DNA of 39,880 bases from Muribaculaceae bacterium (GCA_017651515.1 JAGCCU010000031.1:1-39880); one strand, 5' to 3'; counted from the stretch's first letter, positions 1-9,496 are shown. Notes: generated from the sequence alone by a model not told the origin. Translations and numbers: made by a program.

Positions 1-1424
1 CCTAGGAACGTGTTGACCAGCTTGTTTACGTCTTCCACATCCACAATTCCGCTTCGGTCAATATCGGGCTGATTGATATCTGGAAGGATTTTCTTGAACA
101 CACCCCAGTTGGGATCTTTTTTGTATTTATTCACTGAAGCAGACGGCACATAAAGCACACAATTCTCCAAATCAACGCCATTAAACTGCCCCGTATTGAT
201 AAACACCACGTCAGATGGATTTTTCACCTGGCAATGGATTTCACGCAAATACTTACATTGGGAAAACACGCCACCAATCATTCTCCTGAGCGCAGGGCCT
301 ATAGTCACAGTTTCCAAAAGGGTACAATTGGCGAATGAAGCCTGCAACACCTTGAGCGTTTGCGGCAACACAATGTGCGGAATTTTAGAATACTTGAAGG
401 CATCATGACCTATTTCCTTCAATCCCTCCATCATTATCAGTGATTTCAGACGATAACTGAAATAGAACGTTCCAGTAGGTATCACCTCTATTCCCTTACC
501 AACATAGATTGATTCCACGTAAGGGAACGGGCGGTCAGTGTCAATCAAATGTGAAGTATCAAGGGATTTAACTGTGTTCGGTATATACACATCCGTTATA
601 TAAGAGCAATAGAGAAAAGCCGAAATGTCTATTGTGGTCACCGACGACGGTATTTCTATTGTAGAAGCATTACATCCTGCAAAAACAAATGGTTTGATAG
701 CAGTTACTCCTTCTGGGATTTTTAGGTTTTTCAACGTGTCGCCATTAACCAGCATCGTGCGAGCTCGATATAGCGGATTATCATAGACCGATATGAAATC
801 TATATCACACCACTTTCTTATATTTTTGACGTTTACACTTCTCATTGAGTTGCACTCATCAAAAGCGAATGGCTCTATTGTATTCAGGTCGGCACCCATT
901 GTAATTCTTTCCAAACCAGAACCGGCAAAAGCCAGAGAACGGATAGCATAGATCTTATCGGGAAGTGTTATTGTCCTCAAACTTTTACAATTGAAAAATG
1001 TACTGTTTGATAATTCAGTGAGCGCATTGCCTTTGAATGTAACTGTCGATAGTGAAGCACATTCCGCAAAAGCGCGACTGCCAAGATATGAAACACTTGA
1101 CGGTATAACCACCTTATTCAGTTTCAAACAGCCATCAAAGGCATTGTCACCTATGGACTTTACCGTGTTTTGCATCGACACCGAAGTGAGAAATTCCGCA
1201 CCTTGGAATGCTCTAGGAGCAATTGCATCAACCGTATATGTCACACCATCATATTCAACAGTCTTAGGTATGCTCACCGAACCAACATAATTTGGCCAAT
1301 TGGCTACCACAGATGCGGTTTGGGAACCTGTAGCTTCATAATTAATCCCATTAACGGTAAATGCGCGTGCAGGCAGCACTATGGCAACCACACAGGCAAC
1401 GATTATGGCTTTAAGAATTCTCAT
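1..1424 (-). CDS. BspA-like leucine-rich-repeat surface protein with dockerin-like tail (3' end outside window)
   Basis: An open frame of 474 codons runs from an ATG at 1424 to the left edge without a stop, so the C-terminus is missing. Residues 1-21 are a signal peptide (MRILKAIIVACV..., cleavage near ARA-F). Residues about 22-440 are BspA/LRR_5-type repeats of about 22-24 residues, with recurring patterns such as IPSSV, AF.GC and LKEIGHDAF. The last visible stretch, DIDRSGIVDVEDVNKLVN, looks like the first calcium-binding loop of a dockerin or EF-hand-type repeat. LRR_5 proteins of Bacteroidota are generally secreted or surface proteins implicated in adhesion; the actual ligand is unknown. 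A close relative by architecture lies at 23357-26749. The family call is firm and the function is not. Confidence 0.85.
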   Translation of the reverse strand, partial: MRILKAIIVACVVAIVLPARAFTVNGINYEATGSQTASVVANWPNYVGSVSIPKTVEYDGVTYTVDAIAPRAFQGAEFLTSVSMQNTVKSIGDNAFDGCLKLNKVVIPSSVSYLGSRAFAECASLSTVTFKGNALTELSNSTFFNCKSLRTITLPDKIYAIRSLAFAGSGLERITMGADLNTIEPFAFDECNSMRSVNVKNIRKWCDIDFISVYDNPLYRARTMLVNGDTLKNLKIPEGVTAIKPFVFAGCNASTIEIPSSVTTIDISAFLYCSYITDVYIPNTVKSLDTSHLIDTDRPFPYVESIYVGKGIEVIPTGTFYFSYRLKSLIMMEGLKEIGHDAFKYSKIPHIVLPQTLKVLQASFANCTLLETVTIGPALRRMIGGVFSQCKYLREIHCQVKNPSDVVFINTGQFNGVDLENCVLYVPSASVNKYKKDPNWGVFKKILPDINQPDIDRSGIVDVEDVNKLVNTFL

Positions 1425-1482
1425 TCTGATGTAACGTATTGAATAACTGCAGGTGAACATTCAGTATTCTATAAATTCAACG

Positions 1483-1514
1483 CAAATATAGGCATTATAT
1501 TATAACTTGCCAAG
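1483..1514 (-). promoter_or_regulatory. Bacteroidota-type promoter for the LRR gene
   Basis: Read on the minus strand, TATATTTG (1490-1483) fits the -7 consensus TAnnTTTG. CTTG (1514-1511) lies 20 nt upstream as a one-mismatch -33 box. The predicted start near 1476 leaves about 50 nt of leader before the ATG at 1424. The malQ side of this divergent gap (1425-1675) shows only a weak TAATTTTA at 1629-1636 with no good -33 box. Confidence 0.5.
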
Positions 1515-1675
1515 AAAAACGGGTAAAAACCTACTTTGCGATATTAAAACTAGCCATTTTGCAATCGTTTGCACCATTTATTTCTAAAATTGGTTTCACC
1601 TATTTATAAAATGGGCTGTTATTTTCACTAATTTTACGTGCACCGAACGAATACTAACGAAAAATCGATATAATC

Positions 1676-4360
1676 ATGAGATTGAAATTCAACCTTAACT
1701 ATCGCGCTGCCTATGGAGAAAACCTGGTGCTGAATGTGCACACTGGCAGCGGAGATGAACTCCGAAAGCATGCAATGACCACTCATGATGGAGTAGTGTG
1801 GTCTTGCGAGATTGAGCCACTCAAGAGCGCTCAATTTGTTGACTATCATTACAGTGTAGAACGTGACGGAGCCGAAGTACGACACGAATGGCTGGTAGTT
1901 CCCCATCGTCTGGACCTGTCGGCAACTGCCGCATTGCGTTATGTCATTTTTGACCACTGGAACGACATCCCCGACAACAGTTATCTTTACAGCTCGGCTT
2001 TTACCGATTGCGTGGCTTCACGCACTCGCAAAGAAGTGGAAAAAGTTAACTATCCAAGTGCTGTACGCATCAAAGTACGTGCGCCACAACTCCGTTCGGG
2101 CGAAAGGCTTGTCTTGGCAGGGCGTGGCAAAGCTATGGGCGACTGGAACCCCATTAAGGCCGTCGATATGGTTGAACACACCTACAACGAGTGGGTAGCG
2201 ACCCTTGACAGTTCGATACTCGACTCGCAACTGATGGAATTCAAGTTTGCGATTGCCGACCGCGAACACGATGCTGCTCCAATATGGGAAAATGGTGACA
2301 ACCGCACAATAGCTCTTGTCCCTATCAGCAAGGGTGACGTGTTGGTCTATGAACTCACTCCAGCAACATTCCCACTATATCCCGTTAAGCTAGCTGGCAC
2401 TGTGGTGCCCATTTTCTCTCTTCGCAGCGAAAAGAGCTTTGGTGTCGGAGACTTCGGTGACCTGAAACGCATGATCGACTGGGTTACAGCAACCGGACAG
2501 CGCGCCTTGCAAGTACTGCCTATCAACGACACCACCATCACTGGTACGTGGCAAGATTCATATCCATACAATAGCATCAGCATCTATGCTCTGCATCCGC
2601 AGTATATGGACCTCAATCAACTGCCACCGCTGCAGGATGCGCTCAAGGTGACCCAGTTTGAGGAATTGCGCAAGGAATTAAACGCTCTGCCACAAATCGA
2701 CTACGAACGCGTCAACAATGCCAAGCGCGAATATTTGCAATTGCTTTATGATCAGGAAGGTGCTACAGTGCTCAAGAGCGATGAATACAAAGAATTTTTC
2801 GCTGCCAACAAGGATTGGCTGGTACCTTATGCAGCATTCTGCTACTATCGCGACATGTATGGCACAGCCACTTTCAGCGAATGGCCTGACCATCGCACAT
2901 TCGAGGATGGCGAGCGCGCAGCGATGAGTAATCCACGTGCCAAACTCTACAAGGAAGTAGCATTCTGGTACTTTGTACAGTTCTTCCTTGACAAGCAGAT
3001 GCGTAGCGCACACGAATACGCACTTAGCAAGCATGTTATTCTCAAAGGTGACATCCCTATCGGCATAAGCCGCGACGGTGTAGAAGCCTGGGTGGAACCT
3101 AAATATTTCAATCTCAATGGTCAAGCAGGCGCCCCACCCGATGCTTTTTCAACTAACGGACAAAACTGGGGATTCCCAACGTATAACTGGGACGTGATGA
3201 TAGCCGACAGCTGCTCATGGTGGGTGAAGCGTTTCCGCAAGATGGCACAGTATTTCGATGCTTACCGTATCGACCATGTGTTGGGATTCTTCCGCATTTG
3301 GGAAATACCCATTGATGCCGTACATGGATTGCTTGGACAGTTCTCTCCATCACTTGGCATGAGTGCTGATGAAATTCGCGGCTACGGCCTTAACTTCCAG
3401 GAACAGCTGATGACCGAGCCGTTCATTGCCGACTGGGTTATTGACCGTGTTTTCGGACCACATGCCGACTTGGTGCGCAACACCTATGTGGAACACATTC
3501 ACGATGACATCTACCGTATGCGTCCTGAATTTGACACTCAACGTAAGGTTGAAGCGGCCTTCAAAGGCAAGGACAGCACCGACGATATATGGATTCGTGA
3601 TGGATTGTACGCACTCATCAGCGATGTGTTGTTTGTTCGTGACCGCAAGAATCCAGGACTGTTCCATCCACGCATCTCGGTACAGCACGACTTCATCTAT
3701 GAAGCACTGTACGGCAACGACAAGGAAGCATTCAACCGTCTATACAACGATTACTACTATCGCCGCAACAACGAATTCTGGTATCATGAGGCAATGAAAA
3801 AGCTGCCAAAGCTCGTTCAGGCCACACGTATGCTCGTATGTGCCGAAGACCTGGGTATGGTGCCTGACTGCGTGGCTTGGGTAATGAACGAACTGCGCAT
3901 ACTTAGCCTTGAAATCCAGTCGATGCCGAAGGATAATAAACTCAAATTCGGCAATCTCAACAACAATCCATATCGCAGCGTAGCTACGATCTCTACTCAT
4001 GATATGAGCACATTGCGTCAATGGTGGGATGAGGACTGGGAACAGACTCAGCAATACTACAGCAGCGTGATGTGGCGTGGCGATGCAGCTCCACACCCGT
4101 TACCTGGTTGGCTAGCAGGAGATATCGTGCGCAATCACCTTACATGTCCTTCTATGCTTTGCCTGTTATCGTTGCAAGACTGGCTGGCAATAGATGAGCA
4201 CCTGCGCTTGCCCGATGCTGATGCTGAGCGCATCAACATACCCGCTAATCCACGCCACTACTGGCGTTACCGTATGCACATGACCATCGAAGAACTGATG
4301 GGTGCCAACAGCTTCAATGCGAAAGTAAAGGATATGATAACCCAAAGTGGACGCAAATGA
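1676..4360 (+). CDS. malQ: 4-alpha-glucanotransferase (GH77) with two N-terminal CBM20 starch-binding domains
   Basis: This 894-residue protein has no signal peptide and is probably cytoplasmic. Residues about 1-105 and 125-235 look like two CBM20 starch-binding domains (e.g. GERLVLAGRGKAMGDWNP), followed by a GH77 barrel from about 240. This is the DPE2-like architecture; plain bacterial MalQ is much shorter. The catalytic triad is visible: nucleophile D533 in FDAYRIDH, acid/base E724 in LVCAEDLG, and D776 in ISTHDMSTL. The enzyme disproportionates maltooligosaccharides, moving glucan segments between 4-OH acceptors. It is the first gene of an operon; its stop overlaps the next start (ATGA, 4357-4360), indicating translational coupling with the pullulanase. 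Confidence 0.95.
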   Translation: MRLKFNLNYRAAYGENLVLNVHTGSGDELRKHAMTTHDGVVWSCEIEPLKSAQFVDYHYSVERDGAEVRHEWLVVPHRLDLSATAALRYVIFDHWNDIPDNSYLYSSAFTDCVASRTRKEVEKVNYPSAVRIKVRAPQLRSGERLVLAGRGKAMGDWNPIKAVDMVEHTYNEWVATLDSSILDSQLMEFKFAIADREHDAAPIWENGDNRTIALVPISKGDVLVYELTPATFPLYPVKLAGTVVPIFSLRSEKSFGVGDFGDLKRMIDWVTATGQRALQVLPINDTTITGTWQDSYPYNSISIYALHPQYMDLNQLPPLQDALKVTQFEELRKELNALPQIDYERVNNAKREYLQLLYDQEGATVLKSDEYKEFFAANKDWLVPYAAFCYYRDMYGTATFSEWPDHRTFEDGERAAMSNPRAKLYKEVAFWYFVQFFLDKQMRSAHEYALSKHVILKGDIPIGISRDGVEAWVEPKYFNLNGQAGAPPDAFSTNGQNWGFPTYNWDVMIADSCSWWVKRFRKMAQYFDAYRIDHVLGFFRIWEIPIDAVHGLLGQFSPSLGMSADEIRGYGLNFQEQLMTEPFIADWVIDRVFGPHADLVRNTYVEHIHDDIYRMRPEFDTQRKVEAAFKGKDSTDDIWIRDGLYALISDVLFVRDRKNPGLFHPRISVQHDFIYEALYGNDKEAFNRLYNDYYYRRNNEFWYHEAMKKLPKLVQATRMLVCAEDLGMVPDCVAWVMNELRILSLEIQSMPKDNKLKFGNLNNNPYRSVATISTHDMSTLRQWWDEDWEQTQQYYSSVMWRGDAAPHPLPGWLAGDIVRNHLTCPSMLCLLSLQDWLAIDEHLRLPDADAERINIPANPRHYWRYRMHMTIEELMGANSFNAKVKDMITQSGRK

Positions 4361-6285
4361 AAAAAACACTGTTACTGACATTGCTTCTGGCAATGCTCAC
4401 ATCGCTGAACATTATGGCTGGCGATGAAATGAAATATACCCCGCAGGCCACCACGTTCAATGTGGTGACTCTCGGCAATGCCAAAGGCGTAACACTGCGC
4501 CTTTACTCAGACGGTCTAGCTGGACAGCCGATTCAGACGGTAGAGATGAAGTCAAAACGTATGAAGGACGGCAATCGTCTTTGGACAGCTGTAGTCAAGG
4601 GTGACCAGAAAGGAAAATTCTACACCTTCGACGTGCTGAATGCTGACGGCCGCTACTTGGGCGAGACTCAAGGCATTTGGGCCAAGGCTGTAGCAGTGAA
4701 CGGCCGCAGGGCCGCAGTGCTGGATATGCGTGAAACCGACCCAGTTGGATGGAATGCCGATGTGCGTCCCACTATCGATGCTCGCGACTTGGTGCTTTAT
4801 GAGTTGCACCATCGCGACTTCTCCATTGATTCATCTAGTGGTATAATTAACAAGGGTAAGTTCCTTGCGCTCACAGAGCCTCGTGCCATTGAACATCTCA
4901 AAAAACTAGGCATCAATGCGGTTCACATCCTGCCGTCGTTTGACTACGCCTCTGTCGATGAGACTCGACTTTCTGACAATCAGTACAACTGGGGTTACGA
5001 TCCTGTGAACTACAACGTGCCCGAAGGTGGTTACAGCACCGATCCCTATCGCCCAGAGGTACGCATCCGTGAGTTTAAGCAGATGGTTCAGGCATTGCAC
5101 AGTGCAGGCATAAAGGTCATTCTTGATGTGGTGTATAACCATGTTTTCGACATAGGTGCTAGTTGTTTCCAGCATACTATGCCCGACTACTTCTTCCGTA
5201 AGAACGCAGATGGTTCATACGGCAATGGCAGTGGATGTGGCAACGAGACTGCCAGTGAACGTCCGCTTATGCGCCAATACATTGTAGAGAGCACGAAATA
5301 TTGGGCTGACGAATACCATATCGATGGATTTCGATTCGACCTTATGGGCGTACACGACATCGCCACTATGAACGCCATCCGCAAAGCTTTGCCTGAAGAC
5401 ATCTTCATCTATGGCGAAGGCTGGGCGGCAGGCGGTTGCGTACTGCCTAACGAACAACTCGGAATGAAGAGCAACGTGGCTCAGATGCCAGGCATAGCCG
5501 CTTTCAGTGATGACATCCGTGACGCGTTACGTGGTCCCTGGGACGGTGATGACAAGTCGGCATTCCTAGGACGCCAACGTGGATTTGAAGAGAGCATAAA
5601 GTTCGGAATCGTTGGTGGTGTACAGCATCCACAAGTAGATATCACTAAAGTAAATTACAGCAACGCAAACTGGGCTACTCAACCCACGCAGATGATTGCC
5701 TACGTGAGTTGTCACGACGACATGTGCCTAGTTGACCGTCTCAAAGCCAGTATTCCAGGTATAACTCTCGATGAAGTCATCCGCCTCGACCTGCTTGCCC
5801 AAACTGTAGTCATGACTTCGCAAGGCGTTCCGTTCTTGCTTAGCGGTGAGGAGATGTTGCGCACAAAGCTTGGTGTTCACAATAGCTACAATAGTCCCGA
5901 CAGCATCAATCATCTTGACTGGAAAAACCTTGAGCGCTATCCACAAGTGATGGACTATTACAGCCGACTGATAGCCATGCGTAAGGCGCATCCTGCTTTC
6001 CATATGGGTGATGCCGACCTCGTGCGAAAGCATGTCCAGTTCTTGGATGGCGGTAACGGACTGGTGGCATTTGCCATCACTGATGCCAAAGAAGTTGGAG
6101 ACGACTGGAACAATATTTATGTAGCATTTAACGCTAACCGCGAAGTACGCCTCATCGATGTGCCGAAAGGCAATTACACCGTAGTTTGTAGCGGAGGTAT
6201 GATAAATGCTTGTTGCGGACTTGGTACAATAAATGGCGGAAAGGTAAGCGTACCGGCACAGTGCGCCCTCATCATCCACGATTAG
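4357..6285 (+). CDS. pulA: Type I pullulanase-like GH13 debranching enzyme, exported
   Basis: The 642-residue product starts with a signal peptide (MKKTLLLTLLLAMLTSLNIMAG) lacking a lipobox cysteine, so it is probably periplasmic. A CBM48-like region (about 30-130) precedes the GH13 barrel. The pullulanase signature YNWGYDP is at residues 210-216. Catalytic residues are D328 (GFRFDLM), E354 (IYGEGW) and D454 in SCHDD, where many pullulanases have HDN. It hydrolyses alpha-1,6 branches of starch, glycogen or pullulan. It is coupled to malQ by a 4-nt overlap and followed after 37 nt by a SusA-like enzyme, so debranching and alpha-1,4 cleavage are co-expressed. Confidence 0.92.
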   Translation: MKKTLLLTLLLAMLTSLNIMAGDEMKYTPQATTFNVVTLGNAKGVTLRLYSDGLAGQPIQTVEMKSKRMKDGNRLWTAVVKGDQKGKFYTFDVLNADGRYLGETQGIWAKAVAVNGRRAAVLDMRETDPVGWNADVRPTIDARDLVLYELHHRDFSIDSSSGIINKGKFLALTEPRAIEHLKKLGINAVHILPSFDYASVDETRLSDNQYNWGYDPVNYNVPEGGYSTDPYRPEVRIREFKQMVQALHSAGIKVILDVVYNHVFDIGASCFQHTMPDYFFRKNADGSYGNGSGCGNETASERPLMRQYIVESTKYWADEYHIDGFRFDLMGVHDIATMNAIRKALPEDIFIYGEGWAAGGCVLPNEQLGMKSNVAQMPGIAAFSDDIRDALRGPWDGDDKSAFLGRQRGFEESIKFGIVGGVQHPQVDITKVNYSNANWATQPTQMIAYVSCHDDMCLVDRLKASIPGITLDEVIRLDLLAQTVVMTSQGVPFLLSGEEMLRTKLGVHNSYNSPDSINHLDWKNLERYPQVMDYYSRLIAMRKAHPAFHMGDADLVRKHVQFLDGGNGLVAFAITDAKEVGDDWNNIYVAFNANREVRLIDVPKGNYTVVCSGGMINACCGLGTINGGKVSVPAQCALIIHD

Positions 6286-6322
6286 CACCCGTAAGATTAT
6301 TCACACATTATTTTAATAAGCA

Positions 6323-8191
6323 ATGAAAAGGTCATTTTTTATAATCGCTTCGATTGCCGCAACTGTCATGATGCAGGCAGCTTCGTTGCAGGTGGACCGC
6401 ATTGAGCCAACGAACTGGTACGCAGGACTTGATCGCGCTATACCATCGGTACAACTCATGGTTTACGGCCAAGGTATTCGCGATGCCGAAGTTACCACAC
6501 AATATGCCGGCGTGACAATCGACAGCCTGGTACGTTTAGACTCGCCCAACTATCTGCTCATCTACATGAATACCAATGGTGCCGAACCTGGCACTATTGA
6601 CCTGAACTTCAAACTGGGCAAGGCCAAGAAAACGGTAAAGTACGAACTTCTCCGTCGCGAAAAAGCAGGACGTGACCGCATAGGCTTCTCTAACGCCGAT
6701 GTGCTCTATATGCTTATGCCCGACCGCTTTGCTGACGGCAATCCTGCAAACAATCAGATTGCTGGCATGCAGTCCTATACCAACGACCGCTCTAAGCCCA
6801 GCTTGCGACACGGTGGAGACATTGAAGGTATACGACAGCATCTGGATTATTTCACCGACTTAGGTGTTACCGCGCTCTGGTTTACACCTGTATTGGAGAA
6901 CAATTCACCCGATGAGTGGGGACGACAGAGCACATATCATGGCTATGCCACAACCAATTACTACCGTGTGGATCCACGCTTCGGTACTAACGACGATTAT
7001 CGCCGCCTGATTGATGAGGCACACCAACGTGGGCTTAAGGTGGTTATGGACATGATTTTCAATCATTGCGGTGATTATCACCCATGGCTCAAGGACATGC
7101 CCTCACATGACTGGTTCAACCAGCCTGACTACAAGGACAACTATTTACAGACCAGTTATAAACTTACGCCAGTGCTTGACCCATATGCAAGCGAGGTTGA
7201 TTTGCGTGAGACAGTCGAAGGATGGTTCGTGCCGGCAATGCCCGACCTCAATCATCACAACGTGCACGTGATGAACTACCTTATTCAGAACAGTATATGG
7301 TGGATTGAAACCGTAGGAATCGATGGAATACGTATGGACACCTATCCATACGCCTATGCCGATGCAATGGCTCGCTGGATGAAAATCCTGGACCGCGAAT
7401 ACCCAAACTTCAACGTTGTGGGAGAGACTTGGGTTGAAGTACCTGCCTACACCGCTACATGGCAGAAAGACAGCCCCAATGCCAAGCAGAACAGCTATCT
7501 CAAGACCGTCATGGACTTCTCCTTCCACGAGAAGGTCGACTCGGCAAAACATGAGACTACCGATGGTTGGTGGCGTGGCTATAACCGTGTATATAACAGT
7601 TTGGTATTCGACTACTTGTATAAGAATCCTAGAAACGTAATGGCATTTATCGAAAACCACGATACTAACCGCTTCTTGGAAAATGGACAGGATGTAAAGG
7701 CGCTCAAACAGGCTCTGGCTCTGTTACTTACCATTAACCGCATCCCACAACTGTACTATGGTACTGAAATACTTATGAATGGCACCAAGGAAGTTACTGA
7801 TGGTAATGTACGCAAGGACTTCCCTGGCGGCTTCCCTGGCGACAAACGTAACGCTTTCACTGCAGCAGGACGTACAGCAGCTGAGAATGACATGTTCGAC
7901 TGGCTGAGTACTGTGTTGCACTGGCGCAAGGACAACAAGTGCATAATCAGCGGCCGGCAAACACAGTTCATCCCGATTAACGGCATCTATGTGATTGCTC
8001 GCCGTTTTAACGGACGCGCTGTGATGACAATAGTAAATGGCACGCCCGAGACGCGCAGCATGCCGGTCAAACGATATGCTGAAATTATCGGCGATCATAC
8101 CGTGGCTACCGATGTGCCGACAGGAACTTCCATCGACTTGACAAACGACATTGCATTGCCACCTCGCGGCACACTTATTCTGGAATTCTAA
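6323..8191 (+). CDS. SusA-like neopullulanase/cyclomaltodextrinase (GH13), periplasmic
   Basis: The product has 622 residues, matching the usual length of Bacteroides SusA-type enzymes. A signal peptide (MKRSFFIIASIAATVMMQAAS) is followed by the N-terminal cyclomaltodextrinase-type beta domain (RIEPTNWYAG...LMVYGQG, about 22-110), the GH13 barrel (VLYMLMPDRFADGNP onward) and a C-terminal beta domain from about 540. Catalytic residues are D339 (GIRMDTYP), E368 (VVGETWV) and D447 (ENHDTNRF). It probably cuts alpha-1,4 bonds of maltooligosaccharides or pullulan in the periplasm. It is the last gene of the malQ operon. No susC, susD or susR homologue is visible nearby, so uptake components must lie elsewhere. 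Confidence 0.9.
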   Translation: MKRSFFIIASIAATVMMQAASLQVDRIEPTNWYAGLDRAIPSVQLMVYGQGIRDAEVTTQYAGVTIDSLVRLDSPNYLLIYMNTNGAEPGTIDLNFKLGKAKKTVKYELLRREKAGRDRIGFSNADVLYMLMPDRFADGNPANNQIAGMQSYTNDRSKPSLRHGGDIEGIRQHLDYFTDLGVTALWFTPVLENNSPDEWGRQSTYHGYATTNYYRVDPRFGTNDDYRRLIDEAHQRGLKVVMDMIFNHCGDYHPWLKDMPSHDWFNQPDYKDNYLQTSYKLTPVLDPYASEVDLRETVEGWFVPAMPDLNHHNVHVMNYLIQNSIWWIETVGIDGIRMDTYPYAYADAMARWMKILDREYPNFNVVGETWVEVPAYTATWQKDSPNAKQNSYLKTVMDFSFHEKVDSAKHETTDGWWRGYNRVYNSLVFDYLYKNPRNVMAFIENHDTNRFLENGQDVKALKQALALLLTINRIPQLYYGTEILMNGTKEVTDGNVRKDFPGGFPGDKRNAFTAAGRTAAENDMFDWLSTVLHWRKDNKCIISGRQTQFIPINGIYVIARRFNGRAVMTIVNGTPETRSMPVKRYAEIIGDHTVATDVPTGTSIDLTNDIALPPRGTLILEF

Positions 8192-8248
8192 TTGTCTTAA
8201 ATCTACTCGACAACTACGACACATCAACGAAGTGCCGCTAATTTCAAC

Positions 8249-8285
8249 ATTGTGCCGTCCACAGCTTGACCGTGGACGGCACAAT
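8249..8285 (+). terminator. Perfect 14-bp inverted repeat after the glucan operon
   Basis: ATTGTGCCGTCCAC (8249-8262) is the exact reverse complement of 8272-8285, with a 9-nt loop. It lies 58 nt after the SusA-like stop codon. The following bases (ATGTTTCG) are not a proper U-tract, so it may instead stabilise the 3' end or act as a bidirectional element. Confidence 0.5.
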
Positions 8286-8506
8286 ATGTTTCGCACCAGA
8301 AAGTCTCCGATTTTCATCTTAACTCGAATAGGCATATGGCACGTACATTGATTCCATCTTCATTTCGGTCAACAAGCTAAAGGATTGCATTAACAGCAAG
8401 TCTTCCACATGTACTCTCGACTATTTAGAATTATTATGTAATCCTTCTACGACATTATTCCTTACTAATAGCACCATTTAATGGAACACAGCAATTAAAG
8501 GACACT

Positions 8507-8539
8507 AAAAAAGCGAGGCTCCCGATTGGGAACCTCGCT
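8507..8539 (-). terminator. Rho-independent terminator of the cohesin-like protein gene
   Basis: On the minus strand the stem AGCGAGGTTCCC / GGGAGCCTCGCT (12 positions with one wobble, loop AATC) is followed directly by a run of six T. It sits 25 nt after the stop codon at 8564. Confidence 0.85.
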
Positions 8540-8563
8540 CAATGCTTTAAAGCAGGAAGTTAA

Positions 8564-9283
8564 TTACTTCACAACCTTTGCAGTGCTCTGGCTGCCATCA
8601 GCATACTTAGTAACAACGATGTTGATACCATCGAATGCAGTGTCGCTAGCCATACCAGCTGCGTTGTAGTACTTCACGCTAGTAACAGCCTTAGTAACGT
8701 CAACGTCGTTAACTGCGCTGCCCATTTCGTTGATGATGTTACCACCTTCAACAGCGGGAATGTCAGTGTAAACAACTGTACCCTCTTCTTCACCAGCTAC
8801 TGCAGTACCGATCTGAACAGCTTCGTCATTAGACTTAGTGTACTTCAACCATACCTTGAACTGACCCTTAGCACCTTCTTCGCAAACAATGTTCAGCAGA
8901 TAGAACTCGTTGGGGTTATCAGTACTTGGAGTCTTAGACATGTTGGCGCCGATAATATCATATTCAGGCCACATTGCATCCTCTTTCATGTTGTCGCTGA
9001 AAGCAACAGCAGGATACCTACCACTCAAAGCAATGCCATTACCGCAATCGCCATAGAGTCCATATTGATCTGCCATAGGCCTTACACCTTCGGGGAATAC
9101 AATGTGGAACTGGATGTTGGTGAAGTCATCACCTTCGGGCATGTTGAGAGTCATAGGAATAGTTTGGAGCTGTCCTACATTCTCTGGAGTCACGTTAATG
9201 TCAGGCATTGAAATAGTTGCTTGAGCTGATGCACCAAGAGCTACAAAAGCAGCTACAGCAAGAAGTAAAGATTTAACCTTCAT
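8564..9283 (-). CDS. Secreted protein with cohesin-like N-terminal region and T9SS-like C-terminal segment
   Basis: The protein has 239 residues. Residues 1-20 are a signal peptide (MKVKSLLLAVAAFVALGASAQ). Residues about 22-165 form a predicted beta-rich region whose start (INVTPENVGQLQTIPMTL...FTNIQFHIVFPEGV) resembles cohesin-like domains found in Bacteroidota secreted proteins. The last 37 residues (VKYYNAAGMAS...GINIVVTKYADG...AKVVK) resemble a short C-terminal sorting or beta-sandwich tail of the type-A T9SS kind. Both assignments are by pattern and are not certain. Two dockerin-like proteins occur in the same window, which makes a non-catalytic surface interaction conceivable. It is transcribed alone, with its own terminator and a leader of about 175 nt. 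Confidence 0.75.
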   Translation of the reverse strand: MKVKSLLLAVAAFVALGASAQATISMPDINVTPENVGQLQTIPMTLNMPEGDDFTNIQFHIVFPEGVRPMADQYGLYGDCGNGIALSGRYPAVAFSDNMKEDAMWPEYDIIGANMSKTPSTDNPNEFYLLNIVCEEGAKGQFKVWLKYTKSNDEAVQIGTAVAGEEEGTVVYTDIPAVEGGNIINEMGSAVNDVDVTKAVTSVKYYNAAGMASDTAFDGINIVVTKYADGSQSTAKVVK

Positions 9284-9465
9284 AATTAAAAAATTTTTTA
9301 ATTGTTAATAAAATGTTAAATATTAATTTGTAGTCCGTTATTCTCTCATTTTTTAGTTTGCCAACATAGATATGCACTATTATAAACAAGTGCAATCTCT
9401 CTGTGGCATTGCTGAAATTCAGCCATTTAATCGTTTTTACGACTATAAGGCACGAAATTCGACTA

Positions 9466-9496
9466 CAATATTACAAACTTTTTTTTAACTGACAAA
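9466..9496 (-). promoter_or_regulatory. Candidate promoter of the cohesin-like protein gene
   Basis: On the minus strand TTTG (9496-9493) lies 19 nt upstream of TAATATTG (9473-9466), one mismatch from TAnnTTTG. The predicted start is near 9458. The leader would carry a 26-codon ORF (9426-9346) whose first codons lie in the palindrome 9411-9423. Confidence 0.45.

Larger units (their letters stand above)
8192..8563. other. Intergenic region between convergent genes
   Basis: Apart from the two hairpins listed separately (8249-8285 and 8507-8539) I see no supported gene or motif in these 372 nt. Short open frames here lack a plausible start context or any recognisable protein feature. Confidence 0.6.

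Noticed and set aside
5728-6288. 186-codon minus-strand ORF opposite the pullulanase gene
   Set aside because: It lies wholly within a well-supported gene, has no recognisable domain and its composition is that of an antisense frame.
7724-8335. 203-codon minus-strand ORF opposite the SusA-like gene
   Set aside because: Antisense shadow with a Cys/His/Arg-rich translation and no motif.
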